Assembly (NCBI GenBank): GCA_964484465.1 | Contig: CAZAFL010000007.1 | Location: forward strand, 51,739-115,738 | DNA: 64,000 nucleotides | Source: CAZAFL01 sp964484465 | Lineage (GTDB): Bacteria > Bacteroidota > Ignavibacteria > UBA10030 > SZUA-254 | Direction: 5' to 3' | In this document: piece after piece, positions 42,628 to 52,960 of the stretch | Layout of the letters: the number at the start of each line of letters is the position of its first letter | Numbering within the stretch: position 1 is the first letter of the stretch | The notes under the pieces: model-generated | Seen by the model: only the letters and a program-made list of their open reading frames with translations | The model's database searches: none | Told to the model about the DNA's origin: nothing | Translations under genes and position numbers: made by a program

Positions 42628-43101
42628 TCATTTCTTGGTTCGATCAATACTATCCTTCACTAGTTGCGCCAGGGCCTCAAAGGTAAGATCAATATCCTCT
42701 TTGGCAGACAGCTTTTGCCACTTCATCTTATGAAATGGTTCGAATCTCTGTTTGAACAGTCGAACAGTGTCGAATGTCCGCTCCTCATTCTGACTCGTCA
42801 AGACAACGAGAGCTAGGGGGCGATGGGGGTGATCCGTTGCAAACCGGTTAGCGACATCATAGCCCTGTGGTCCATTCCTTGGACCATGAGGGAAAGGATA
42901 CCTAATTACTACATCGGTTACTAGTGCACTGATACTAGTGTCATCACTTATTTTGTTAATAGCTTGGTAACCATCTACGAAGGCGTGGACCTTGATCCCC
43001 CGGTTTTCCAGATTCTCTCTTATCAAATTCAGGTCTGATGGATCGTCTTCTAGAAGAACGACTTGATACATCCGAACTTCTTCAATTTTATTGTTCACCA
43101 T
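42628..43101 (-). CDS. Response-regulator receiver protein with atypical insertion
   Basis: 157 residues (alternative ATG at 43071). Receiver fold only: VVLLEDDPSDLNLIRENLEN (acidic pair), SALVTDVVI with the phospho-acceptor Asp, VVLTSQNEE (Thr/Ser), and a Lys-rich KMKWQK near the K position. Between beta3 and alpha3 sits an insertion ending NGPQGYDVAN, also found in the next gene. No output domain. Single-domain messenger of the neighbouring histidine-kinase-like protein. Confidence 0.75.
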   Translation of the reverse strand: MVNNKIEEVRMYQVVLLEDDPSDLNLIRENLENRGIKVHAFVDGYQAINKISDDTSISALVTDVVIRYPFPHGPRNGPQGYDVANRFATDHPHRPLALVVLTSQNEERTFDTVRLFKQRFEPFHKMKWQKLSAKEDIDLTFEALAQLVKDSIDRTKK

Positions 43102-43223
43102 ACCGAGTTACGAACTGAGTGGCGGTCAAGGGAAATCTTAAAGGAATTTTTGATACAGTCAAATTATCGAAGGATAACGCAAGTGATGGTGCTTGGTGAC
43201 AATCCACTCGAATGGTAAGAAAT

Positions 43224-44561
43224 TCAATGTTTGCTGACAAATTCGAACAACCACTTTCGTTCCTCGGGTAGCAGAAGTTTCCAGTTCTCTATGTCTTCAT
43301 GAGCAATGTCATCTGTTCTGATGCCAAGTACAAGCAACATTTGCTTAAGGGAACCTCTTTCATCCGATTTTGTTTTTTTCGCCCAATCGATTTCAGAAAA
43401 ATCAAGATTCCAGAACCTCAAGTAAGGAACAAATGTTTGCCGGATTTCTTCATGCTCTTCTTGCAGAGCCTTAGCGAGAAGAATGGCGGCTGGCAGCACC
43501 GGCTCCTTCGCACTTCGTAATTCTTTCTCAAGCTTCTTTTGTTCTGTAAGAAACTCTCGATAATAGGAAGAGGAATCTTGTGATTTGATTTCGAGGTCTT
43601 CTACTGTCTTGGTTATTTCTTGAAGCCGTTTATACTTTTCCTCTAAGTGGTTTTTGGCAGAATGTGAGTTGAGTTGATTCACTAGAGATCTCACTTCGGC
43701 TGACAGTATAGCATTCCAAGTTTCCGGATCAATTGCAGCTTTTTCTTCCTCTGGCGTTTGCCCACAAACCATTTTCCCCCAATAGGCGGGTTCGAGTGCT
43801 TTGAGAGCGTAGACAACCCTTCGCCCAACAAGTTGATCCATAAACTCTATTTCGCTAGGGTTCTCGGTCAAGTTTAAGTGACCACCTCTTAATTTCAGAG
43901 TATCTCCGGAGAGATAGCCTTGGACAATCTTCGAAGCTCGTTCGCAGATTTCTTGTTCGTATTTCTTCCAATCCGGGGAGAACCATAGGTTGCGGTAAAG
44001 GTGCCAGTACGGGGGGTATGTCTTGATTCCATCCTTTTGTTCCCTCACCCAACGACTCTTCGAATGTAGTTGCCGAGTTTCTTCGTACCAGCGACTAGGG
44101 GTAAGGTTGATGCTGTTCTTTATGAGTAATGCCAACCTATTAAATGCTTCACTAACTTTTGCCCCGTCATTATTGTGTTTCATCCAATTGAACTTAGAAA
44201 AAGACTGGTAGCGTACCAGCAACTTATTCTTTTCTTCGTCTGCCCTATCTGGATCCAGAATTGTCAGGACTATGACACTTAACAAACGATTTGCCGATCT
44301 TCTCGGAATATCGTTTGCTACATCGTAGCCCTGAGGACCGGTTAAATTATAGCTACCATATGGGTATTGGATTTCAATATCCGCGACGAACGCTCCAATA
44401 TTCGGATCGTTTACGATTTTTTCTAACGCTAAACGCCCATCTTCAAACTCATGTACGATAATCTGACGAGCCTCCAACTCATTCTTGATCAAACTCTGAT
44501 GATCTGGATTATCTTCAAGAAGGACTATTTCAAAACGTGCTGAGGATAGAGCTTCAGGCAT
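43224..44561 (-). CDS. Receiver domain fused to a large unknown effector domain
   Basis: 445 residues. Residues 8-150: receiver with IVLLEDNPDHQSLIKNELEA, AFVADIEIQ (phospho-acceptor Asp) and the GPQGYDVAN insertion shared with the gene at 42628. Residues 150-445: helical domain with SRWYEETRQLHSKSRWVREQ, a stretch WHLYRNLWFSPDWKKYE and a long coiled coil; no recognised output domain. It overlaps the previous gene's stop by 8 bases. Confidence 0.75.
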   Translation of the reverse strand: MPEALSSARFEIVLLEDNPDHQSLIKNELEARQIIVHEFEDGRLALEKIVNDPNIGAFVADIEIQYPYGSYNLTGPQGYDVANDIPRRSANRLLSVIVLTILDPDRADEEKNKLLVRYQSFSKFNWMKHNNDGAKVSEAFNRLALLIKNSINLTPSRWYEETRQLHSKSRWVREQKDGIKTYPPYWHLYRNLWFSPDWKKYEQEICERASKIVQGYLSGDTLKLRGGHLNLTENPSEIEFMDQLVGRRVVYALKALEPAYWGKMVCGQTPEEEKAAIDPETWNAILSAEVRSLVNQLNSHSAKNHLEEKYKRLQEITKTVEDLEIKSQDSSSYYREFLTEQKKLEKELRSAKEPVLPAAILLAKALQEEHEEIRQTFVPYLRFWNLDFSEIDWAKKTKSDERGSLKQMLLVLGIRTDDIAHEDIENWKLLLPEERKWLFEFVSKH

Positions 44562-45852
44562 ATTGTTTCCGAGATTGTCTTACCTCCATCAAGAGATTAT
44601 ATAACTCTTCTATCTTATCCTTCGCATTGAACAACTTCTTGACATCATTTGTATTTAGTGAATGTATCATGTACTCGTACAATGCCTTCCCGTTGGCAAC
44701 AACAGCACTGTCGAAGACGTCATTCCTCAGATACCTTTTCAGAATCAGGAGGTCCTCTTTGCAGCCCGATACAACGTTTTCGGTGATGGAGTCTTCACTC
44801 CAAGCCACCCACAAATAACGAAAACCCTTTCGGTGGTCCAGCAAGTGCATCATCCTCCCTATAGGATCACAGTATTTGGTGATGATGTCAACCAAACGCG
44901 ATTCATCCTCTATCTTCTCAGATTTATCAAGAATATCAACGAGAGCTGCTGATAATACGGGAGGTTTGATCAAGGGATGATGTTGAGTGAAGTCGAGGAT
45001 AGGAAATTGTTTGCGTAAAAAGTCCTCTGTTTGCGGAGAACAAATCACAGTTTTGCACTTTATTCTGTGTTCGAAGCGTAGCCGCTGAAGCACCTCAATA
45101 CCATAGAAGTCCGAAAAGCGTTTGCCATTCCAAGTTAGCTCAGCGACGATAACAATGCCATCTGGGGCGAACTTGTCAAATGGAAAAGCTCTAAAAGCAT
45201 CTTCTGTATCAACGATTGGAAACTGCAGGTAATCATCACTCACTTCGACTTGTGATTTGTGGTTGACAATGAATATAAGTTTTCGATTTAATAGGTTGAG
45301 GTCGGGTGTCCTGAGATCAAGAGGTGGACGTTCATAATATTCTTTTAGCACTCGTTCGAGAACCACATCTGGAAAACATTTTCTCGCATCTTCAATCGCA
45401 TGTTTGTACCAACCTGGGTCACAAGCTTGGACTGACTCAGCTATTTCCTTCATATTACTGCAATAGAAACTACCCGAATTATGCGAAGCAACAAGTTCAA
45501 ACTGTTGATTAAGATACCCTCTGATCGGATCCGCGTCATCTACCGAACGATAATTCCATCCATCCGTGCCACCGTGTCTAACCACGAGTAAGGCGGAACC
45601 AATATCGGCCAATTGCTGTAAAGCCTGATATGCCTCGGGGTAGATTTCATTTTTATCGCCAATAATGTCCCTATCAGGAAGGATAATCAGAACGGAATCC
45701 GACAACTGCTTAGTCACTTTTCCATTAGCATCAAAGCAGACAGGAATGGATTTGTCTCTAGAGTCGATTCCCAATTTCTTGAAGAAATTAACTGGTTCAC
45801 TCAGTAATCCGTCGACGTTATAATCATCAGTAAAAACCAGCAGCTTATCCAT
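44554..45852 (-). CDS. Hypothetical receiver-fold-like protein
   Basis: 432 residues. Start LLVFTDDYNVDGLLSEPV and a run VLIILPDRDIIG suggest a Rossmann-like domain; near 190-310 a second one (LIFIVNHKSQVEVSDD, DGIVIVAELTWNGKRFSDFY, KTVICS) resembles a receiver whose phospho-Asp is replaced. C-terminal helical part. Not seen in other families. Placed between the kinase-like gene (1 base apart) and the receiver/effector gene, so part of one signalling unit. Confidence 0.65.
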   Translation of the reverse strand: MDKLLVFTDDYNVDGLLSEPVNFFKKLGIDSRDKSIPVCFDANGKVTKQLSDSVLIILPDRDIIGDKNEIYPEAYQALQQLADIGSALLVVRHGGTDGWNYRSVDDADPIRGYLNQQFELVASHNSGSFYCSNMKEIAESVQACDPGWYKHAIEDARKCFPDVVLERVLKEYYERPPLDLRTPDLNLLNRKLIFIVNHKSQVEVSDDYLQFPIVDTEDAFRAFPFDKFAPDGIVIVAELTWNGKRFSDFYGIEVLQRLRFEHRIKCKTVICSPQTEDFLRKQFPILDFTQHHPLIKPPVLSAALVDILDKSEKIEDESRLVDIITKYCDPIGRMMHLLDHRKGFRYLWVAWSEDSITENVVSGCKEDLLILKRYLRNDVFDSAVVANGKALYEYMIHSLNTNDVKKLFNAKDKIEELYNLLMEVRQSRKQYA

Positions 45853-45853
45853 C

Positions 45854-48800
45854 TTATCGGACTTGCTTATTCTTTCGAATGGATCTGAGCACTTTGTTAA
45901 GCATTATTTTGCTGGGGTAGGAGATCGTATACTGGTAGATGAGGGATATGGGAACATATAACACATTCTTCGGTAGGTTGCTCGGTAGTCCGCGGCCACT
46001 AGTTACAACCACCTTAGGAATGTCCTTCTGCGTTGCTTTAATCCATTCGTAAATGGATTCTATGTCGGTCGAACCAGTCAAATCTTCAATGATCCCCAGG
46101 TGAATGACTAAGTATTCTATCAAGCGTGATGTCCTTTTGAGATTGATAAAATCCAGAACCTTTTTTTTGTCAATTACGTTGTCGCCAAGGTTTGCCTCAA
46201 TTACACTAGGAACATATACACCTGTGGAATTCAAGACATCTATCCTTTTCGGGTCCTGATCGACATCTTGTCCCAATGCAGCGCTTTGTACCCGTTCATC
46301 TAAGAGAACTATCTCGGTGCGAGCAGCTTCGTTAATTTCAAACTTGTTGAGTGCTCTCAAGATTGGGTTGCTCTCACTACGGTATGGAGCAACAAAAAGG
46401 GTATTCGTTAGTGACTGTGATCCGTAAGGTTCATAATATCGCAGGAGATGTTTTTTCTTTTTCCCATCGTCGCTTCGTCCCCAGTCACCGTGATTGTCAA
46501 ACATTATTCCGTTTGTGAGATCGTCGTCTTCGAACTTCATGTGGTGTGTGTCTGAAAACAGCGGGTCCCGAACCGTGGCGTTGATATTTTCATCGAAATA
46601 CTTAGAATAGAGAGATTCTCTCGTTAGATGGACATCCTTTGAAAAGACGGTGTTCAACTCCTGTTCCGTTACACATACAACTCGCTGATTCGTCTCTTGT
46701 TCGATACTGCTGGCTTGCTCCGCGTCATTTCCCATGAGAGCCAAGAATTCATGATCCGTGCCGTAATTTTCAAATCCATCCAGTCTACCCGTGTGGATCC
46801 CGACTTTTCTGAATTCGTTATTGGCTAGTGAGAATATGGCACCATCTTCGCTGCGGACATCAATGACCTGAACAAGTTTGGGTTTCACTAAGTGGAACGA
46901 GATCCCAAGGTTATAATGGGTACTGTCTTCACACTTCCGTCCCTTGTCATCGAAGAAGTCTATTTCGAGTAACCGTGGATACACTTTACCGCCCACCTGC
47001 GGCAAGCTACCATCCTTACCGCCACTATCAATCTCTTCTACAGGGAATCGAATCAAATAGGCCGCGCAGATTTTCATTTCAACGAATCCCCAGCCACCAT
47101 CTCTTAGCCTACCGTCATCGAGAATACTGTCTGTGATGTGCCTCCGTAACTTCGAAAGAAGATCCTGACTCCTATTCTCCCTGTTTTTCTCCCCAAGATT
47201 ATCGACCACTGTGATTTTATAATAGTCACCATTGGTGTCGTCGATGACTATGGTCAATTCCAAGGTCCCGATTGTATCAGTCTTGACAATAGAGTGTTTT
47301 GCAGCATTCCGAATAATATTTTCAAGAATGACGAATAACGCATGACAACCGAGAATGTCGTTGGGTAGTGATACAAGAAGATCATTCTCCACCGTTCGAT
47401 CAACATCGGTTGTTTTGATCCTGATACCCTCTCCAACACGGCTGTTCAATTTGAGGCTTATATCTTTTTCCCTGATATCATTCTTGCCACTGATGTATTC
47501 CAATAACAGGTGTGGATAACCGTAGTATGGATTGCGCGTTGATAAGTTCTTCGAATATGTGCCGCCTTGTCTCTCTCCCTCAGAGACGGGAAGAAATCTC
47601 GACAATACATCCTGATAAAGGTATCGATTAAATGTAACAACAGCGCGCGCTGTCACAATATCGGCGATGAATTCCTGCCGGTGTTTAAGATAGTTGAGCA
47701 GAATGATCACCGGTGTTTTGTCCAAGCTGCGGCGTTCTGTGAGTCTGGCAAGAACATGGCTTCCAATGTTGTGGGACATGTTACGAGACATAACGGTCGA
47801 ACAAGCAGACCTTCTTGCCTCATTCTCCCTTTGGTCAAACAAATCGATCAATCTTTGGTGTTCTTCATACGTAAAAAACTTCTCTCCACCAACCCTGTCA
47901 GGCAGTGGTGTGCCGTGGAACAGGTCAGAGTGTTTCTCTAATGCCGTATTGTATTCGTACAACCTACTGTTCGGGTAAAACGTTTGCGCTCCCGTCATTA
48001 GATCAACATGCCAAATTCGCCGTGAGGCAAAATAGTTTAACTGTCGTGTGACAGCAGCAACCATTTTAGTATCGAGAATGGCTTCTGGGCTAATGGCGTT
48101 GATGATCTGTTTTACATAATCCTCCCATAGCTTCCCACTCTTTGGGAGTGAGACCGTGTCTTTGTACAATTCTTCTGACGCAAGCTCCACGGCCTGAAAG
48201 AATTCTATGAGTGCTTGATGGTACTCCTTATCCTCATACAATTTTTTCGTGCTGAAAAAGCATGTAAATTGAATCGCCTCTGATGGAAGTCGGAACAATT
48301 CATTGATTTTCAGTTGCTCTGGAAATTGTACAGAACCTGTTGAGAATCCGAACGATAAGGCATCATTCTTTTGTAATGCCCGCGGGATTGATTCAATACC
48401 TTCAGTCTCATTCATCAGAGTTCCCCGGTAGGGTTGTTTGAAGTACGTGAGATATTTGTGAAGTGTAGTGCCCAAACGGGGGGCTAAAATTTGATCCATC
48501 GGTTCAAGGCGACGACGCTTCCCTTTGTGTATCAGCATGATAGGCAACCTGATTACGAAAACATACCACGTCACTATGTTGACATTCTTACTCTGCTCAT
48601 GGTATTCCATCATGTCTTTATCGCCCGACAAAATCATACCAGGTGGAGAGGCGTCCTGAAACTCTTTGTTGTGAAGTAAGGTAACTATTCCCGATCCTGT
48701 AGTCTTATTAAAATCAACATCATAGTCCGCTTTAAATCTACTCAAATTGAACTTGTTATTTTCCGGCGTAACGTCATGCTTGTCAATCAGATGTATCTCA

Positions 48801-49156
48801 AAACCGTCTTTCCTTGGTTTATTATTTGGTCGATTGAAATAGTTCACTGCAAGGTAGAGAGGAGCGTAGAAGAGTTGCTTCTCCACAAGATGAATCAATA
48901 TGGGTTTGCTTTTATTTAATTCAGCCATGCTCAGCACTAGCAGCCGTTGAACTCCAGGATCGTTATAAGAATGCACCCAAGCCATTCGACCATGATGGTC
49001 AACCTCAGATGCCACTGGCGGATATGCGGCTTTATGAAACCAGGCTTTGCGTGACCGGCAATCATTGAAGCCGCGTACGACGATGTAACCAGTGGAAATT
49101 ATACCAAGGTACATGAAATCATCAAGAAATTCAAACGGCGATTTAAGGGGAATCAA
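45854..49156 (-). CDS. Giant histidine-kinase-like ATPase
   Basis: 1100 residues. N-terminal 1-450: no recognised domain. Around 455-475: MSRNMSHNIGSHVLARL, resembling the H-box helix of histidine kinases. Around 600-740: GHKL ATPase with ILENIIRNAAKHS (N-box, near 612), TVVDNLGE (G1-like D-x-G position) and DGGWGFVEMKICA (G2-like). C-terminal 760-1100: a Rossmann-like region with DERVQSAALG, IEYLVIHLGIIEDL and PKVVVTSGRG, unknown family. Cytoplasmic: no membrane helix. It heads an operon with receivers, so it probably phosphorylates them or, if the His is lost in function, acts as an ATP-driven switch. Confidence 0.75.
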   Translation of the reverse strand: MIPLKSPFEFLDDFMYLGIISTGYIVVRGFNDCRSRKAWFHKAAYPPVASEVDHHGRMAWVHSYNDPGVQRLLVLSMAELNKSKPILIHLVEKQLFYAPLYLAVNYFNRPNNKPRKDGFEIHLIDKHDVTPENNKFNLSRFKADYDVDFNKTTGSGIVTLLHNKEFQDASPPGMILSGDKDMMEYHEQSKNVNIVTWYVFVIRLPIMLIHKGKRRRLEPMDQILAPRLGTTLHKYLTYFKQPYRGTLMNETEGIESIPRALQKNDALSFGFSTGSVQFPEQLKINELFRLPSEAIQFTCFFSTKKLYEDKEYHQALIEFFQAVELASEELYKDTVSLPKSGKLWEDYVKQIINAISPEAILDTKMVAAVTRQLNYFASRRIWHVDLMTGAQTFYPNSRLYEYNTALEKHSDLFHGTPLPDRVGGEKFFTYEEHQRLIDLFDQRENEARRSACSTVMSRNMSHNIGSHVLARLTERRSLDKTPVIILLNYLKHRQEFIADIVTARAVVTFNRYLYQDVLSRFLPVSEGERQGGTYSKNLSTRNPYYGYPHLLLEYISGKNDIREKDISLKLNSRVGEGIRIKTTDVDRTVENDLLVSLPNDILGCHALFVILENIIRNAAKHSIVKTDTIGTLELTIVIDDTNGDYYKITVVDNLGEKNRENRSQDLLSKLRRHITDSILDDGRLRDGGWGFVEMKICAAYLIRFPVEEIDSGGKDGSLPQVGGKVYPRLLEIDFFDDKGRKCEDSTHYNLGISFHLVKPKLVQVIDVRSEDGAIFSLANNEFRKVGIHTGRLDGFENYGTDHEFLALMGNDAEQASSIEQETNQRVVCVTEQELNTVFSKDVHLTRESLYSKYFDENINATVRDPLFSDTHHMKFEDDDLTNGIMFDNHGDWGRSDDGKKKKHLLRYYEPYGSQSLTNTLFVAPYRSESNPILRALNKFEINEAARTEIVLLDERVQSAALGQDVDQDPKRIDVLNSTGVYVPSVIEANLGDNVIDKKKVLDFINLKRTSRLIEYLVIHLGIIEDLTGSTDIESIYEWIKATQKDIPKVVVTSGRGLPSNLPKNVLYVPISLIYQYTISYPSKIMLNKVLRSIRKNKQVR

Positions 49157-49232
49157 GCGAACGCCCGAATGGATTTTGGAGGAAATAGTATTGACAACAC
49201 GCGGCCCTCTGACAAATCAGGATGGAATGTAC

Positions 49233-50747
49233 TTACAACCCTCTCCGAGGTTCACCAGATGTGAGACTTGGACGAGGCATACTACTCTCCGGTTGGCTTT
49301 CCAACGAAGCAAAATCGAATTTGTCGTTGCTAACAATGCCAAAGAGCACGCACACGACTACGCCAATGAGCACACTCGAAAGAGCGGCAGCTACTATAAG
49401 ATTGGCATTCTCAGTGAAGTTCGCGTAGACGGACAACGGAAGTCCGATAATGAACGAGAGAAATGGACCCCAGAATGCACCCTTCGCTGGCAATCGTTTC
49501 CAATAGAGGCATAAGAACGTGGGGATCAGAGCTGAAGAAGCCAATGCTCCATAGATCAAGAAGATCCATAACAGCTTGATTCCAGGGATCATCGCAATAC
49601 CAACGCCAATAGTGACAAATATCGCCATTCCGATCCGCGAAGCCCACAACATCTTCTCGGGCGATGCCGACTTGTTGAGATACCTTTTGTAAATATCAAC
49701 GGATGTGAGTGAACCTACGGCCAAGTAAGCGGAATCTAATGTCGATGACAATGCGCACAGCGCCATGAGAACAAATCCATACAGAGTCCATCTTGGTAGA
49801 AAGTGTTCAACAACAGATACGCCTACCAGTTGATTGTCGGTAATACTCAACAGGTGATTCGTCGCTGGATCTGCCGCAATGAATCCGAACACAGATAGAA
49901 TTATCGGTACAATCCCGAATACAATCCCTCCGATGACAAATGTTCTGACTATTCGTTTATGTGATGTGGACATAGCTCTCTGATAAAACATCTGGTCTGC
50001 AACAGGACCCGCAATCAGCCCTAATGAGGCGGGAATTCCGAAGGAATAAGCGATCCATGGATCAAACAATTCAGTAAATTTTCCCGTGACACCTCCAATG
50101 CCTCTGCTGAGTACTGAAAGCCCTCCGGCTTCGCTCAAAGCCCATGGGCTAAGGATAAACCCGATGAACAATATCAAGGACATTTGAATAACGTCTGTAA
50201 TAACTGAGGCTGGCATTCCTCTGGTAATGACGTATACTAAAGCTATTCCAGCTGTGATGGCAATGGACACCTGCAAGTCAATTCCGGAAATTGAGTGCAT
50301 CAACAACCCACCTGCGAGGCTGTTGATGATGATCGCTCCAAGATCGTATCCGTATGTAATGATGAGGAAAATGAGATGTGGCTTCTTATCGTCCTTGTAG
50401 CGAAGTGCGATATAATCGGGCATTGAATAACCGAAGGGTAACAGTCTCCGGAGCCGAAAAGCCAGCGGAGCGAATATGAAGAAACATATTATGTTCGGAA
50501 ACGTGAACCAAAAAATACCAGGCAAACCTTGTTCATATGCTTTTTGGGAAGCGATGAACACTGCGGGAGCCCAAATCCACGTCACTGCGATCGAGAAAGC
50601 TCCTCTAAATACTGACACTTTGCGATTAGCAACGAGGTGTTCATCCAAACTCTGATGTTTCTTTGTGAATGCGAATGTCACAAAGAACATCATGGCAGTA
50701 AACGCTATGAATAGCATCCATCCTTCCTGCTGTGTTATGAACGTCAT
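49233..50747 (-). CDS. Sodium/solute symporter (SSS family)
   Basis: 504 residues with about 13 membrane helices. Family blocks: NRKVSVFRGAFSIAVTWIWA, GYSMPDYIALRY (the Y-x-x-P-D-Y/F segment), VIQMSLIL, and LCALSSTLDSAYLAVGSL (the conserved STLDSA / sodium-site helix 8 region). Transports an unidentified solute with Na+ across the cytoplasmic membrane. Ends in a Pro/Ser tail. Stands alone, 76 bases after the end of the kinase-like operon start on the same strand. Confidence 0.85.
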   Translation of the reverse strand: MTFITQQEGWMLFIAFTAMMFFVTFAFTKKHQSLDEHLVANRKVSVFRGAFSIAVTWIWAPAVFIASQKAYEQGLPGIFWFTFPNIICFFIFAPLAFRLRRLLPFGYSMPDYIALRYKDDKKPHLIFLIITYGYDLGAIIINSLAGGLLMHSISGIDLQVSIAITAGIALVYVITRGMPASVITDVIQMSLILFIGFILSPWALSEAGGLSVLSRGIGGVTGKFTELFDPWIAYSFGIPASLGLIAGPVADQMFYQRAMSTSHKRIVRTFVIGGIVFGIVPIILSVFGFIAADPATNHLLSITDNQLVGVSVVEHFLPRWTLYGFVLMALCALSSTLDSAYLAVGSLTSVDIYKRYLNKSASPEKMLWASRIGMAIFVTIGVGIAMIPGIKLLWIFLIYGALASSALIPTFLCLYWKRLPAKGAFWGPFLSFIIGLPLSVYANFTENANLIVAAALSSVLIGVVVCVLFGIVSNDKFDFASLESQPESSMPRPSLTSGEPRRGL

Positions 50748-51394
50748 CGGTGCTTGTCCTCAATAATTACTTTGTTTATGACTGAACGCTTGCACATTCT
50801 GATAAAGAATGGAGTTTGATAAGTTGCATAGCATCACGTTCAAGATACCAAGGGCTCGGTCCAATCCTTCTTGAACCGCGTAGTCGTAAAGAATATGACA
50901 ATTCTATTACTCCTCATGGCGACGGGCTCCTTGGTGCAGAGCGCGAGACAATCTAGGGCTGGTTCAGTTAGTCGAAGTTAGCTTTGGAAAAAGCTCGAAA
51001 TCCAACCGAATATTGCATGTTTCGCCGCGAGAGTAACCGTCTCTATTCATCAGATGCTTGAAAATCCAGTGTGAATCGTAATCACTCAGTGCCGCAAACA
51101 GCCATTTTCATCGATGGGAATTATGATGAATTTTCCCGCTGTTCAAAAATGAAAACGCATGGCGCGGGTACCGACGTTTATCATTAATTTGCGGGCCTAG
51201 TCGACTTTATGAAACAGTCGAAGGCGAAGAACGACAACTATCGTCGCTTGAGCTGAACCCTTCGGCTTCTTAACGCAAAAACGGTCGCCTGCCATTATCG
51301 TGGGCGAAGAATTGGCGGCTAACTCAAACCAACTATTGCGGTGCTTAATTGTTGAAAATACAAAAACAATAATGAAACCAACTCAGGAGAATTT
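50748..51394. other. Intergenic stretch of 650 bases, no gene seen
   Basis: Divergent promoter region between the symporter (minus) and the DUF4407 gene (plus). Many interrupted small frames, no strong hairpin, no recognisable RNA. Confidence 0.4.
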
Positions 51395-52484
51395 ATGAAC
51401 TGGGTACTACTTTTTGCAGGATCGAACAGTCGAGAATTTGTGGACATACCAAAGCGTGAGCGTTACAAACACGTGGCTCTCGGTATCCTCAATCTTATCT
51501 CAGGAATCTTAGCGACGGCCTCATGCGCTTATGCACTCAATACAGTATTCGATAACCCACTGTTGAGCGTCGGGATGGGACTTATTTGGGGTATGTTCAT
51601 AGTGACTCTCAATATGCTACTCATGTCTCACGCGAGCTCCAGACTTGTGGCTCTTTGCATTCGAATTCCACTTGCCGTCGCAATAAGTATTGCTGTAGCG
51701 GTACCCCTTGAGCTAAGGATCTTTGATGACGTGATCACCGCACACCTGAAGCAGATTGAGAGCAAGAGAGTCGATAGAGTAAGAGAAGAACTGGCAGAAG
51801 TTCATTCTGGGACTGCCCAGAAATTTGCACGCATGAAGGAAGTTCAGGCTCACACCATAGATGAACGGCGCTCGCTTGAGGAAGAACTTGACGCGGAAAG
51901 AAAGAAAGCATCACCTATATACGCACCCAAAACGGATTCTGCCACGGGGGAGCAAGTTAGGAACCCGGTAACTGGAAAACCGGAATACGTGATCACGGGA
52001 TGGCGTCAGACAGAGAAATATCTAAGAATCAAGAATGAATACCTGCCNNNNNNNNNNGAGGAGCAACGAGAACATACTGACCAAGGAGAAAGAGGGCCAA
52101 TTGGCATCCCAAGCTACCACAAAGGGTTTCCTTTCACGTTACAAAGCGTTGGCCCAACTTCGCTCTGCAGACGCTGACGTACAGTGGGTCAGCATAGGCG
52201 TGATGATTCTCTTGGGGCTTATAGAGGTTGCTGGATTGCTCGCAAAGCTGCTGTCCGACAAGGGAATCTACGAGTTGAAGAGAGACCAAGAATTGGAGCT
52301 TTCAAAAATGGCTCATGAGCATCGCATTCGGCTTGCGACTACGGAGCATGATTTCCGCTTCAGGATGAAGGAGCGGAACTATGAATCGAAGCTACTCCGT
52401 GCTGATATGGAAGATGCTTCTTCCGCCCGGATAGGGATAAACGAGCAGGGAAAATTCGCATGGAAAGTAAACGGAAGGCAATGA
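51395..52484 (+). CDS. DUF4407-type membrane protein, broken by an assembly gap
   Basis: AGGAG precedes the ATG at 51395. Three to four membrane helices lie in the first 110 residues (ALGILNLISGILATASCAYA, VGMGLIWGMFIVTLNMLLMS, LAVAISIAVAVPLELRIFDD), followed by a long charged coiled coil and, after the gap, another helix (VSIGVMILLGLIEVAGLLAK) and a final coiled coil. This layout is the DUF4407 family. The 10-N gap at 52048-52057 shifts the frame, so the two halves (to 52047 and from about 52058) are one gene of uncertain length. Function unknown. Confidence 0.75.
52048..52057. other. Assembly gap (10 Ns)
   Basis: Ten unknown bases inside the DUF4407 gene; the true distance is not known. 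Confidence 0.99.
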
Positions 52485-52649
52485 CACCACTGGTCAATCT
52501 AATTGGAGTCGTTGAAATGTTCCCAGATCGTTGTTGCCGGGATGCTAATCTTGCTCCAATATGGCGGACAAAAAATCAGGGTGAAATGAATTGGCACCCA
52601 GTCATTCGATCCTTTTTCAATTCTATTTAGTCTGAAAGGAGATTATGGT

Positions 52650-52928
52650 ATGTGGTTCCTTGGATTGTTGTTTTGGTTCTTCAATGTCGGAATTATTCTA
52701 CACGTGGGACAGCTCATACTGGTAGAACATAAACTCTGGTTAGCAACGAGGCATTTTGCGGGAATGTTCATTTTTAACGCGTTCCAATGTAGCATCATTG
52801 GACATTTCTTCTTCGGGGTTCCATTTGAACAATCGTTTCCCTTGCTGCTATCGGCAGCCTATAAGATGCCAGCTTATGCATGGAAGGAGTTTCTTGCGCC
52901 GGCGGCAAAAGCAGCACTCGGCGGTTAG
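52650..52928 (+). CDS. Small membrane protein
   Basis: 92 residues, GGAG before the ATG. Two hydrophobic helices (WFLGLLFWFFNVGIILHVGQ and the FNAFQCSIIGHFFF stretch) and a short amphipathic tail. Sits between the DUF4407 gene and the secreted protein, likely one transcription unit. No family known. Confidence 0.65.
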   Translation: MWFLGLLFWFFNVGIILHVGQLILVEHKLWLATRHFAGMFIFNAFQCSIIGHFFFGVPFEQSFPLLLSAAYKMPAYAWKEFLAPAAKAALGG

Positions 52929-52960
52929 CGTCTTTTCTTATCTGGAAGGAACTTTTGCTG

